Notes under the pieces: model-generated
Told to the model about the DNA's origin: nothing
The model's input: the letters and a program-made list of their open reading frames with translations, nothing else
Databases searched by the model: none
Assembly: GCA_002403205.1 (NCBI GenBank)
Contig: DHHJ01000034.1
Location: forward strand, 1-45,744
DNA: 45,744 nt
Source of the DNA: Anaerolineaceae bacterium UBA4775
GTDB lineage: Bacteria > Chloroflexota > Anaerolineae > Anaerolineales > Anaerolineaceae
Direction: 5' to 3'
Made by a program: the position numbers and the translations under genes
Shown here: positions 25,367 through 33,270 of the stretch, in pieces
Position numbering within the stretch: the stretch's first letter is position 1
How the letters are laid out: each line of letters starts with the position of its first letter

Positions 25367-25960
25367 TTACTCAACCAGGGGGACGAAGTTCACCAGGACC
25401 AGGTTTTGTTCGCAGTCGGCAAAGGTGTCGAAAAAGATTTGTTCCGACAGGGGCTGCCCTCCCTGGTCTTGCACCTGGACCCAAAAAACACCCGCAGAGT
25501 CAACCGGCTGGCTGGCAAGCTGGATCTCGTAGCCACCCAATCCATACGCGGTTGCTGTTCCTGTGATGGCTTCAGCCTCGAATGGGTTGTTCTTTTCATG
25601 ATCGCTCCCGGCCGTGACGACCAGGTTCAGGATTTCCTGTCCATTCGCATCAAATACCTGGCCAGCAACGCCCATCCATTGACAGCCCTCATCAGGGTGG
25701 GTGAAGTTAGGCAGGTAGAAGAGTCCCCCATCCTGGAGGCCAAAGGCGGCATCGATTGTGGGAACTGGGGTGGGTTCCAGGGGCGGCGGTTCAGGCTCTG
25801 CTGGTGTGACGGTGGGCGGGAGGCTCTCCGTCGGCTGAGGAGACGGGCTGGGCACCTCGCTGGGCGTCTGTGTGGCAGGGGGCACAGCGTAAGGCGGGTA
25901 ATGACACCCCGAGATGAAAATCGCCAGGGCGAGCAGGATGATGAAGGGTTTGATGCGCAT
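25367..25960 (-). CDS. Proline-rich lipoprotein of unknown function
   Basis: The 197-residue protein starts with a lipoprotein signal: MRIKPF, a hydrophobic run, and the lipobox IFISGC with the lipidated cysteine at position 19. A proline/threonine/serine-rich linker (about residues 20-68) follows, typical of wall-spanning spacers. A globular C-terminal domain of about 125 residues begins near FGLQDGGLFYLPNF and contains two cysteines (GCQW and DCEQN) that could pair. No enzyme motif is visible. GAGGAA lies eight bases upstream of the ATG. The decayed membrane-protein gene converges on it from the left. Confidence 0.75.
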   Translation of the reverse strand: MRIKPFIILLALAIFISGCHYPPYAVPPATQTPSEVPSPSPQPTESLPPTVTPAEPEPPPLEPTPVPTIDAAFGLQDGGLFYLPNFTHPDEGCQWMGVAGQVFDANGQEILNLVVTAGSDHEKNNPFEAEAITGTATAYGLGGYEIQLASQPVDSAGVFWVQVQDQGGQPLSEQIFFDTFADCEQNLVLVNFVPLVE

Positions 25961-26177
25961 AATTTAATTTCCTCTTTTGGTTTACCGCCTGCAAGATCTG
26001 TACCATCGGCCGCAGAAAAAGGCCCAGTTGCGCACACTTTTCGCATCTCATTTATCAAATATTCAAAATTATTTTAGTCAGCCACGGAGACGCCGTCCGC
26101 AAGGTATAATCAGGGAAAATGCAATTGTTTATCGGTGTTTGGCTTCCATCGAAAAGCCAATGAATGGAGGTGTAATG

Positions 26178-26510
26178 ATGAATCCCACGATTGAATCAGT
26201 CTCCCTGCTTTACTTTGAGGGCTGTCCCTCCTGGAAAGCTGCGCTTAAGAACCTCCTCCAGGTGCTGGGTGATCTCAACTTGCAGGTTGAGGTCGATCTG
26301 ATCCGAATTGATACGCCGGAACAAGCGCAACAGGAGAAGTTCCTCGGATCCCCCTCCATTCGGGTCAATGGGGTCGATTTATGGCCCGAAGAGCGTGAAA
26401 CCTGTTCCTTGAGCTGCCGGGTTTACCAGACCCCCGAGGGCTTTTTGGGCGTGCCCACAGTGGATATGCTTACCGGGCGATTAAACGAGGTGCTTTCAGC
26501 CAAGGACTGA
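26178..26510 (+). CDS. Thioredoxin-fold protein with a single CPSW active-site cysteine
   Basis: The 110-residue protein has the thioredoxin-like pattern LLYFEGCPSW near residues 10-19, GSPSIRVNGVDLWPE about 45 residues later, CSLSCRVY, and a cis-proline-like GVP near the end. This is the small thioredoxin-like family often annotated beside alkylmercury lyase in other bacteria; the active site has one cysteine instead of CxxC, with a separate C-x3-C pair downstream. The substrate is unknown. GGAGG lies seven bases before ATG 26178; ATG 26175 is also possible. It is the nearest protein-coding gene to tRNA-Sec, but its own active-site codon is TGT, not TGA. Confidence 0.75.
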   Translation: MNPTIESVSLLYFEGCPSWKAALKNLLQVLGDLNLQVEVDLIRIDTPEQAQQEKFLGSPSIRVNGVDLWPEERETCSLSCRVYQTPEGFLGVPTVDMLTGRLNEVLSAKD

Positions 26511-26611
26511 GCTGAGGTGTGATTAGCCAGTTTGACGTTGGTGTGTGCCACTGGAAGGAGATGGGCTTTGGCTGTTTACTCTAGACGGCCGTGCTTTCTC
26601 TGATAAAAAGG

Positions 26612-26705
26612 CGGGAATGGATGGGAGTCGAACCCACCACGGCTCGCAACGCGACCCGACACCGATTTTGAAGACCGGGAGGCCCACCGGGACCTAACCA
26701 TTCCC
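26612..26705 (-). tRNA. selC: tRNA-Sec (anticodon TCA), selenocysteine tRNA
   Basis: The 94-base minus-strand sequence has every mark of bacterial tRNA-Sec. The acceptor stem has eight base pairs (GGGAATGG/CCATTCCC). The D stem has six pairs with a four-base loop (AGGTCC, CGGT, GGGCCT). The anticodon loop CTTCAAA gives TCA, which reads UGA. A long variable arm follows, then GTGGG/CCCAT around TTCGACT, and discriminator G. CCA is not fully encoded. This shows that the organism can charge tRNA for selenocysteine; selA, selB and selD are not in the window. Confidence 0.95.
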
Positions 26706-26712
26706 AACCTTA

Positions 26713-26741
26713 AGCATAATAACCATTGGGTAGATTGTCAA
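26713..26741 (-). promoter_or_regulatory. Promoter of selC
   Basis: A perfect TTGACA (26736-26741) and TATGCT (26713-26718) are separated by 17 bases on the minus strand. The -10 box ends seven bases before the tRNA 5' end, so transcription would begin at or very near the mature end. Confidence 0.75.
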
Positions 26742-26944
26742 CCATACTGCGGAAGTGTATTTGTCCAGGTGCTTTTACGCTTTTGAGCCGATATTTTAAC
26801 AGGGTTTGTCTGTAACCCTTTCTCGCCAACTTTTGCCTGAGTATTGACTACACTGTTGGGTTGGGTTTGAGCTGATCTCTTGTGAGTCGTATCGATGGTA
26901 AAATTTATGAGCAATCACACACAAACAAGGAGCATCGCCTTTTA

Positions 26945-28402
26945 ATGACTGATCTAACCCATACGCCCGATTGGGTCAAAAATGCCATTTTTTACCAGAT
27001 TTTCCCGGATAGATTTGCTAAATCGGAACATCTTGAGAAGCCCACCCACCTTGAACCCTGGGATTCCCCGCTGACACGCCACGGGTTCAAAGGCGGCGAT
27101 TTGCTGGGCGTGTATGAGAAACTGGATTACCTGCAGGACTTGGGGGTTACAGCCCTGTATTTCAACCCGATCTTCACCTCAGCAGCCAATCATCGTTATC
27201 ACACCTTTGACTATTACCAGGTGGACCCGATCTTGGGCGGCAACAGCGCGTATTTCAAACTTTTGAATGAAGCCCATCGGCGCGGCATGCGCATCATCCT
27301 GGACGGCGTGTTCAACCACGCCAGCCGGGGCTTTTTCCAATTCCATCACATTTTGGAGAACGGCGAAAAATCCCCCTACCTGGACTGGTTCACGGTGTAT
27401 GGTTTCCCCATGAACGCTTACCAGGGCAAGCCGAATTACTCTGCCTGGTGGAACCTGCCTGCCTTGCCGCAATTCAATACCGACAATCCCCGGGTACGAG
27501 AATTTTTGTTCGGTGTGGCCCGCTATTGGATTGCCGAGGGCGCGGATGGCTGGCGGCTGGATGTGCCCTTCGAAATCAAAGACGAATCCTTCTGGCGCCA
27601 GTTCCGCGCTGTGACCAAGGACCCCAACCCGGATGCGTACCTGGTGGGTGAGATCCCTTCTGAAGCGCAGGAATGGCTGCAAGGGGACATGTTTGACGGG
27701 GTGATGAACTACCAGTTCAGCGCGGCTTGCGTGGGCTTTTTTGGCGCTGGCAGCCGAGATGAAGCCATGATCTCGGGGATGATGGGCCTGCCCGAGGTGC
27801 CGACTTTGGATGCGGCAGGGTTTGCCCACCGCACCAAGGAACTGCTGGAGATCTACCCCCGGCAGAATGCGCTGGCACAAATGAATTTGCTGGATAGCCA
27901 CGACATGCCGCGCTTTTTGAGCATGGTCAGCGGGAAGAAGGAGATCTTCCGTCTGGCAACCCTGTTCCAGATGACTTATCCTGGCGCCCCATGCATCTAC
28001 TACGGCAATGAAATTGGGATGATGGGCGGGCGCGATCCTGAAAACCGGGGGGCTTTCCCCTGGGATGAGGCGCACTGGGACCACGATCTGCGCAACACGA
28101 TCAAATCTTACACGCACCTGCGCCTGGAACACCCAGTGCTGTGCACAGGCGAATATGTGCCCGTGTTTGCAAAGGGCCGGCGGATGGCCTTTTTACGTCA
28201 TCTTGAGGGCCAGCGGCTTTTGGTTCTTCTCAATGCCGGTGATGATGCCTGGGAATTTAACATGGATGTCCAGGGGCATTTCAGCGATGGCGTTACGTTC
28301 AAAGACCTGTTGGGTGGTGAAGGCGCTGTGGTAGAGGAAGGCCATCTGCGCAAGCGCACTTTACCAGCCTGGCAAGGGGCAGTTTTACAACCAGCAGCTT
28401 GA
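26945..28402 (+). CDS. GH13 alpha-amylase-family hydrolase (neopullulanase/cyclomaltodextrinase-like)
   Basis: The 485-residue enzyme hydrolyses alpha-glucosidic bonds of maltodextrins in the cytoplasm. The GH13 motifs are all present: DGVFNHASRG (from Asp120), GWRLDVPFE with the nucleophile Asp206, YLVGEIPSE with the acid/base Glu236, and NLLDSHDMPRF with Asp320. There is no signal peptide and no N-terminal carbohydrate-binding module of the size seen in dimeric GH13_20 enzymes. The start is ATG 26945, with AAGGAG about 12 bases upstream; the frame is open to a GTG at 26882. A terminator hairpin follows the stop. No other sugar gene is nearby. Confidence 0.9.
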   Translation: MTDLTHTPDWVKNAIFYQIFPDRFAKSEHLEKPTHLEPWDSPLTRHGFKGGDLLGVYEKLDYLQDLGVTALYFNPIFTSAANHRYHTFDYYQVDPILGGNSAYFKLLNEAHRRGMRIILDGVFNHASRGFFQFHHILENGEKSPYLDWFTVYGFPMNAYQGKPNYSAWWNLPALPQFNTDNPRVREFLFGVARYWIAEGADGWRLDVPFEIKDESFWRQFRAVTKDPNPDAYLVGEIPSEAQEWLQGDMFDGVMNYQFSAACVGFFGAGSRDEAMISGMMGLPEVPTLDAAGFAHRTKELLEIYPRQNALAQMNLLDSHDMPRFLSMVSGKKEIFRLATLFQMTYPGAPCIYYGNEIGMMGGRDPENRGAFPWDEAHWDHDLRNTIKSYTHLRLEHPVLCTGEYVPVFAKGRRMAFLRHLEGQRLLVLLNAGDDAWEFNMDVQGHFSDGVTFKDLLGGEGAVVEEGHLRKRTLPAWQGAVLQPAA

Positions 28403-28422
28403 CGGGCCTGAATAAATTAACC

Positions 28423-28458
28423 CACCCCCAGGCGGTGAGATGCCCTGGGGGTGTTTTT
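28423..28458 (+). terminator. Terminator of the GH13 gene
   Basis: CACCCCCAGG and CCTGGGGGTG form a perfect 10-base-pair stem, followed by five T on the plus strand. It lies 20 bases past the stop codon, next to the convergent methyltransferase stop. Confidence 0.88.
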
Positions 28459-28460
28459 GT

Positions 28461-29474
28461 TTAAGTGTGCACCGATGACTTGCGCCGGTCTTTGCGCCAG
28501 ACTTTAAGGATGGCGATCTTGGTAGGGTGATTGAAGGGGGCAGGATCTATTGGCGGCGGGGTGGTGACGGTCTCCGGGAACCCAGTGATATCAGGGGGAA
28601 CGGGGATGATCCGCTCAAATTCGAGGTATTTGCTCTGGCAAAGGCGGTCCAGTTCTGCTTTGAAATCTGCACCGGAGAGGAACAACGCGTTATTGATGAG
28701 GACCAGCCAGCCATTGTGGGCCACCAACGGGCGCACTTTGTTGACCAAACGAGTGGTTTCACCCTGCAAGTTAACCGTGCCGGCAACGGTGGTGGAGAAG
28801 AACGGCGGATCCAGGATCACGCAATCAAACAGGCGATCCTGGCTGCGAAAACGGCCGCTGACACGAAAGAAATCACCCGGTATGGACTGGGATTTTCCGG
28901 CTGGCAGGTGGTTAAGCCCCCAGGAGCGCTGTGCGATGTGCAGGTAGCGCTTGTTCAGGTCGGTTTGCACGACCTGCGCAGCGCCGCCTGTGCCTGCTGC
29001 CACCCCCAAACTGCCGGTATAGGCAAAGGTGTTCAGGACGCGCAAGCCTGACATGTTTTCGAGCAGCCAGCGCCGCAGATTGCGGGTATCCAGGTAGAAA
29101 CTGGTGTCCTGATGCAGTTGCAAGTCCAGGAAATAGCGCACACCAAATTCGTTGATCGATGCAGGCAGCCTGTCGCCCGCAATCAGAACTCCCCGCTTGA
29201 AGGCTTCTTCTGGATGCAGGCGCTGCTTATGTAAAACGGCTTCCAGTCCGGCCAACTCTGAAAGCGCCCAAGTGATGATCGGTGCCGGATCGACTGTGCC
29301 GGTGTCAGTGTGGTCGAGGACCACCAGCGCTGGACCGTAGCGGTCGAGGATCAGCCCGGGATAACCTTCGTAGAAGCCATTGAACAGGCGATAGGCCTCC
29401 GTTTCAGGGTGAGGAAAGGCTCGCTGCTTGGCTGCTGCTGCGATCAATTCAACCATTTTTACGCTGCCAGACAT
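28461..29474 (-). CDS. Class I SAM-dependent rRNA methyltransferase (RlmI/RlmK-like)
   Basis: The 337-residue enzyme matches the RlmI-type family that methylates 23S rRNA, usually m5C. After an EEAFKRGVLIAG substrate-side region comes NEFGVRYFLDLQLHQDTSFYLDTR, the conserved bridge to the methylase. The SAM-binding motif is LNTFAYTGSLGVAAGTGGA, with the acidic loop VVQTDLNKR. The catalytic-side motif is FDCVILDPPFFS. The N-terminal PUA-like domain appears shorter than in RlmI, as the first recognisable family block (YRLFNGFYEGYPGLILDRYG) starts near residue 28. The target nucleotide cannot be named from sequence. The ATG has only a weak Shine-Dalgarno site. Confidence 0.82.
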   Translation of the reverse strand: MSGSVKMVELIAAAAKQRAFPHPETEAYRLFNGFYEGYPGLILDRYGPALVVLDHTDTGTVDPAPIITWALSELAGLEAVLHKQRLHPEEAFKRGVLIAGDRLPASINEFGVRYFLDLQLHQDTSFYLDTRNLRRWLLENMSGLRVLNTFAYTGSLGVAAGTGGAAQVVQTDLNKRYLHIAQRSWGLNHLPAGKSQSIPGDFFRVSGRFRSQDRLFDCVILDPPFFSTTVAGTVNLQGETTRLVNKVRPLVAHNGWLVLINNALFLSGADFKAELDRLCQSKYLEFERIIPVPPDITGFPETVTTPPPIDPAPFNHPTKIAILKVWRKDRRKSSVHT

Positions 29475-29530
29475 GATATCATTTTACCGCGCCTGATGAG
29501 ATTAAATTATTAGATGTACCTAAAGCGATA

Positions 29531-29559
29531 TTTACACACGACTAAAACTATGGTATGAT
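29531..29559 (+). promoter_or_regulatory. Promoter of the ZIP transporter gene
   Basis: TTTACA (29531-29536) and TATGAT (29554-29559) are 17 bases apart. I see no clear Zur- or Fur-type palindrome around it. Confidence 0.55.
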
Positions 29560-29606
29560 CTGAACTTGATCAACAAAAAGAATAAAATCGAAGGAGAACA
29601 GCCATT

Positions 29607-30419
29607 ATGATCGCGTTTTTTGAATCTTTTTCACCCATTATCCAGGCGCTGCTCGGTACGTTGTTCACCTGGTTTGTGACCGCATTAGGCGCCTCATTGA
29701 TTTTTTTCGGCAGGGATGTCAACCAGAAAGTGCTGGATGGCTTGCTGGGCGTCGCGTCGGGCGTGATGATTGCTGCCAGCTTCTGGTCACTGCTTGAGCC
29801 AGCCATTGAACTGTCGTACGGCCTGGCCGTGCCGGTCTGGTTCCCGGCGGTGGTGGGTTTTTTGCTGGGCGGTGCATTTTTGCTGCTGGTGGATAAGCTG
29901 CTACCACACTTGCACATCGGGATGGAGATGGAACAGGCCGAAGGGGTCAAGTCCTCCTGGCAGCGCAGTGTGCTGTTGATCACAGCCATCACGCTGCACA
30001 ATATCCCTGAAGGGTTGGCGGTTGGTGTGGCCTTTGGTGCCGCAGCTGCAGGTGTGGAAGGGGCGGGGATCGCCTCTGCCATTGCGCTGGCGCTCGGCAT
30101 CGGCATCCAGAACTTCCCTGAAGGGTTGGCTGTGTCTGCCCCGTTAAGGCGTGAGGGCTGGTCTCGCGGGAAAGCCTTTTTCTACGGCCAATTTTCAGGG
30201 ATGGTCGAACCGCTGGCCGGCGTGCTAGGCGCTGCCCTGACGGTGTTAATGCGCCCGATCTTACCCTATGCCCTGGCCTTTGCAGCGGGCGCTATGATCT
30301 ACGTGGTGGCAGAGGAGTTAATTCCCGAATCCAAGCGTGAAGGGCATTCGGACATTCCAACCATCGGCGTGATGCTGGGGTTTGCCATCATGATGCTCTT
30401 GGATGTGGCTTTAGGATAA
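29607..30419 (+). CDS. ZIP-family divalent metal transporter
   Basis: This 270-residue inner-membrane protein brings zinc or related divalent metals into the cytoplasm. It has about eight hydrophobic helices. The metal-binding helices carry the family signatures HNIPEGLAVG in helix IV and GIGIQNFPEGLAV in helix V, where the second has Gln-Asn in place of a His. A histidine-containing loop (PHLHIGMEMEQAEG) lies between helices III and IV. It resembles the GufA/ZupT branch. GAAGGAGA lies nine bases upstream of the ATG. It has its own promoter and stands convergent to the methyltransferase gene. Confidence 0.92.
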   Translation: MIAFFESFSPIIQALLGTLFTWFVTALGASLIFFGRDVNQKVLDGLLGVASGVMIAASFWSLLEPAIELSYGLAVPVWFPAVVGFLLGGAFLLLVDKLLPHLHIGMEMEQAEGVKSSWQRSVLLITAITLHNIPEGLAVGVAFGAAAAGVEGAGIASAIALALGIGIQNFPEGLAVSAPLRREGWSRGKAFFYGQFSGMVEPLAGVLGAALTVLMRPILPYALAFAAGAMIYVVAEELIPESKREGHSDIPTIGVMLGFAIMMLLDVALG

Positions 30420-30439
30420 ACCAGCATATCGTTGCATGC

Positions 30440-30474
30440 AAACAGCCAGTCGGTCTCATGCGGCTGGCTGGTTT
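30440..30474. terminator. Possible terminator between ZIP and convergent methyltransferase genes
   Basis: AACAGCCAG pairs with CTGGCTGGTT with one bulged G, and a short T-run follows on the plus strand. The right arm overlaps the last codons of the methyltransferase gene. Confidence 0.4.
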
Positions 30475-31214
30475 GATTCTTCCTCCGGGATCCACACCTG
30501 GTACAGCGCCAGGTCGCCCGTTTTGCCATCGGCATAGAACTGCTCACCCACTCTGAAGCCTGCCTGGCGTGCCAGATCGGTCAGGCTGTCTTCCGTGAAG
30601 GTGTGGACATAGCGCAGGCCGGGCGTGTCGCCCGCACGCCAGTCCAGCAGGACATCCCCGGGGTCGAGGTCTGCAGGTGAAACCCCGATGGCAGACCAGG
30701 GCAGCACGCGTTTGCGCAGGCGGGCGCTATGCTGCCATTGCCAGGCGGATATGGCGGCCCGTCCACCGGGGGCGATCAATGCCCTGAATGCCGCAGCGGT
30801 CTGCTGGCGGAGTTGTTTCCCGGGCAAATGGTGAAATACGGCGAAGGAGACCAGCCAATCAAAGCGTCGTTGGGGGAGTCCTACCGGCCAGTCTGGGTCT
30901 GCCAGGTCTGCTTGATTAAAGGTAAATGTGCCAGCATTCTGCGCCTGGGTTAACTGCCTGGCATCGGCGAGCAAACCTTCGCTGAGGTCAATGCCCAGGT
31001 ATTCACCCTGAAAACCCTGGGCAGCGAGCTGCCGGGCCAGGGTTCCGTTGCCGCAGCCGACATCCAGCACAGCAGCGTCAGGTCGTATGCTTTGGCAGAT
31101 CTTGCGCACGCCAGGCTGAACCTGGTGGCGGGTTACGCTGAAGGAGTCGGCGTACTGATCGTAAAAGGCCTTGTTGATCTCGAGCAGTTTTGCGCGTACC
31201 TGTGCGTCCATCAT
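30456..31214 (-). CDS. Trm9/ALKBH8-like SAM-dependent methyltransferase
   Basis: The 252-residue enzyme has a class I SAM fold with LDVGCGNGTLARQL as motif I. Beyond the fold, it follows yeast Trm9 block by block: YDQYADSFSVTR near the N terminus, FDWLVSFAVFHHLPG, PGGRAAISAWQWQH, GDVLLDWR and RYVHTFTEDSLTDLARQAGF. Trm9 and the ALKBH8 methylase domain esterify cm5U to mcm5U at the tRNA wobble position. Whether this bacterial protein does the same is inference, strengthened by an Elp3 gene about 2 kb away. A TTG at 31235 or ATG at 31211 are alternative starts; GGAG lies 15 bases before ATG 31214. Other small-molecule methylases cannot be excluded. Confidence 0.7.
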   Translation of the reverse strand: MMDAQVRAKLLEINKAFYDQYADSFSVTRHQVQPGVRKICQSIRPDAAVLDVGCGNGTLARQLAAQGFQGEYLGIDLSEGLLADARQLTQAQNAGTFTFNQADLADPDWPVGLPQRRFDWLVSFAVFHHLPGKQLRQQTAAAFRALIAPGGRAAISAWQWQHSARLRKRVLPWSAIGVSPADLDPGDVLLDWRAGDTPGLRYVHTFTEDSLTDLARQAGFRVGEQFYADGKTGDLALYQVWIPEEESNQPAA

Positions 31215-31302
31215 CGTATGTAAATCATACTCCAAAGATCAGGTGGCTGGCAGGCAGTACCCTTCTATGCTTAATCCAAGGTATCAGAAACACATGGCCT
31301 GG

Positions 31303-31815
31303 TCAGCGAACCACCGGTTGAGAATCGCCCGATTGTGTGAGGTGCTTTCTGAGCAGCCACCAGGCAAGGGCAGCCATGACCCCGCCGCCGATGACGGCGA
31401 TCGGGATCCACTCCAAAAACTGGAACAGGATGACCCGCTTGAACATGGCCCAGTAATCCCGCCAAAAGCCGGCGTAGCGCCCGCCGAACAGGTTGAGGTG
31501 GGCTAAATGAGGAAGTTTTCCGAAGGATAGCAGGCTGGCGTAATAGGTGTAGTAGCCGAACAAGGCGCAGCACCAGGTGAGGATGCCCGCCAGCATAACG
31601 CTTTTGATGTGCTCAGCACGGCGGGCTTCATAGATGACCACGGGGATAATCGGCACCACCCAGATGCCGTAGTTCAACGCGATCATGATCGGGATAACGA
31701 GAAAGGGATTCTCCCCCAAATTTGGGCCCAAGCCCCTGGAAAGCCAATCCAAGTAAAACCAGTCCAGTACCCCAAATACCAGGCCGATCAGAATGTAGAC
31801 ATGCCAGCGCTTCAT
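31303..31815 (-). CDS. Four-helix integral membrane protein, unknown function
   Basis: The 170-residue protein has four hydrophobic segments, at roughly residues 5-23, 39-60, 73-91 and 126-149. The third contains two adjacent cysteines (LTWCCALFGYY). A polar, basic C-terminal tail follows. I do not recognise a family. The ATG at 31815 is chosen because GGGAG lies eight bases upstream; the frame extends to 31878 but that region has no ribosome site. It stands apart, between the methyltransferase gene and the M50 protease terminator. Confidence 0.65.
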   Translation of the reverse strand: MKRWHVYILIGLVFGVLDWFYLDWLSRGLGPNLGENPFLVIPIMIALNYGIWVVPIIPVVIYEARRAEHIKSVMLAGILTWCCALFGYYTYYASLLSFGKLPHLAHLNLFGGRYAGFWRDYWAMFKRVILFQFLEWIPIAVIGGGVMAALAWWLLRKHLTQSGDSQPVVR

Positions 31816-31942
31816 AGGTTCGCTCCCGTGTTCCATTGATGATGTTGTAGTCAGATGGATTCCATGGCAAGAATTCAACGTTGCTCATTATACAACAGGT
31901 CTGGGGTCAACCTTTTTCCTGTTATTAAAAGGATCTCCATAC

Positions 31943-31969
31943 AAAAAAGCCCCCATGTGCGGGGGCTTT
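31943..31969 (-). terminator. Rho-independent terminator of the M50 protease gene
   Basis: AAAGCCCCC and GGGGGCTTT form a 9-base-pair stem with a six-base loop. On the minus strand it ends in six T. It lies about 40 bases past the protease stop. Confidence 0.87.
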
Positions 31970-32010
31970 AGTGTGCTGATGTGAGGGATGCTCGTTGGTG
32001 AGCAGGAGTC

Positions 32011-33123
32011 TCAGGCGATGTCGGTGCTCTCGCCGGTGGGTTTGGTCTTGTTGGATCCGCCCGTGCGCTGGTTGAGCCATATGCGCTGCTGCAGGCTTTC
32101 GCGCGTCAGCAGTCCGACCAACTGGCGCCCTTCGAGCACTGGCAGCACCTGGCTGGCGGAAAATTTCGGCAGCGCATCAATGAGCGGCATCGTTGGTTCC
32201 AACCCGTCGGGTTCAGTTCCGATGGCAGCGTAGGCCGGGGCGCGGTTTCCGAGCTGCTCCATAGCTCTTTGCAGGTCCCCCCGGCGGATGATTCCCAGGA
32301 AGTTGCCATTGGAGACGACAGGGATGTTATACTGCCCGGTTGTCATGACCAGGTGGAACACGTCTACAAGCGGCTGGTTGGCATCCACCTGGTAGAACTG
32401 TGAAATCATCGCATCGCGCACCACAAGGCCCTTCAGCCCGGCTTTGAGTTCCACAGTCTGGGCTTCTGCTCCGGCGCCAAACCACACGAACACCGCCGTC
32501 AGGATCAGCCAGGGGTTGATAAATATACCTGCCAACCCCATCAGAACGGCCAAACCCCGCCCGATGTGGGCTGCGATGCGGGTGGCTTTGACATGGTCCA
32601 TCCACAAGGCCAAACCTGATCGTAGAATGCGGCCGCCATCCATGGGGAAAGCGGGGACCAGGTTGAAGAGCACCAGGGTAATGTTGGCGATCAGCAGTTG
32701 CAGCCAGAAATTATTCATCATCACAGCAAGGTTAAGCGGCTGGCTGAAGAATCCCCCCAACAACAGCCCGGTGAACAGGCCTGCAGCGATGACGAGGTTC
32801 ACCGCCGGGCCTGCTGCGGCAACCAGTAATTCCTCTTTGGGGTCTTCCGGCATCTGTTCCAGGCGGGCGATGCCGCCAATGGGCAGCAGGGTGATATCCG
32901 TGGTTTTGATGCCAAACAACCTGGCGGTGAGGGCGTGCCCGAACTCATGCAGGGTAACGAACAGGAACAAGGTCAGGATCAGCAGCAGATTTGTCATTGC
33001 CGCTGCGATGCTGCCGCCGGTCAGATAGGCTGAGAGCCCGAACCAAATCAATATGAACACGAAGGTGACATGGATTTTTACATCGATGCCTGCAATGCGT
33101 ACTATTTGCCATGATCCTTTCAT
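32011..33123 (-). CDS. Site-2-protease-family (M50) metalloprotease with CBS domains
   Basis: This 370-residue intramembrane protease cuts substrates within the bilayer. The zinc motif HEFGH (about residues 59-63) sits at the end of the second helix, and the third zinc ligand is Asp in NLVPAFPMDGGRILR. Six membrane segments fit the family. The C-terminal 140 residues form a pair of CBS domains (VRDAMISQFYQVDANQPLVDVF and the second beginning LEPTMPLIDALPKFSASQVLPV), which usually sense adenine nucleotides. This is the SpoIVFB-like CBS architecture. AGAGGTG lies upstream of the ATG, and a promoter and a terminator flank the single gene. Confidence 0.93.
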   Translation of the reverse strand: MKGSWQIVRIAGIDVKIHVTFVFILIWFGLSAYLTGGSIAAAMTNLLLILTLFLFVTLHEFGHALTARLFGIKTTDITLLPIGGIARLEQMPEDPKEELLVAAAGPAVNLVIAAGLFTGLLLGGFFSQPLNLAVMMNNFWLQLLIANITLVLFNLVPAFPMDGGRILRSGLALWMDHVKATRIAAHIGRGLAVLMGLAGIFINPWLILTAVFVWFGAGAEAQTVELKAGLKGLVVRDAMISQFYQVDANQPLVDVFHLVMTTGQYNIPVVSNGNFLGIIRRGDLQRAMEQLGNRAPAYAAIGTEPDGLEPTMPLIDALPKFSASQVLPVLEGRQLVGLLTRESLQQRIWLNQRTGGSNKTKPTGESTDIA

Positions 33124-33175
33124 TTTTTCACCTCTTTATTTCTATCTAAATGTCCTGATACCAGTATCTTGGTAA

Positions 33176-33205
33176 AGTATAAGAATTATGTATATGACCT
33201 GTAAA
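33176..33205 (-). promoter_or_regulatory. Promoter of the M50 protease gene
   Basis: On the minus strand TTTACA (33200-33205) and TATACT (33176-33181) are separated by 18 bases. The leader would be about 45 bases. Confidence 0.6.
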
Positions 33206-33270
33206 AGTTTTGTAAAAGCTTGCCTGGGGGAGTAATTATGTGCGCAGATTGACAGGACTGGGTACAATGG

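Noticed and set aside
26178..26510. Thioredoxin-like gene next to selC as a selenoprotein
   Set aside because: Its active-site cysteine is encoded by TGT and the frame contains no in-frame TGA before its stop.
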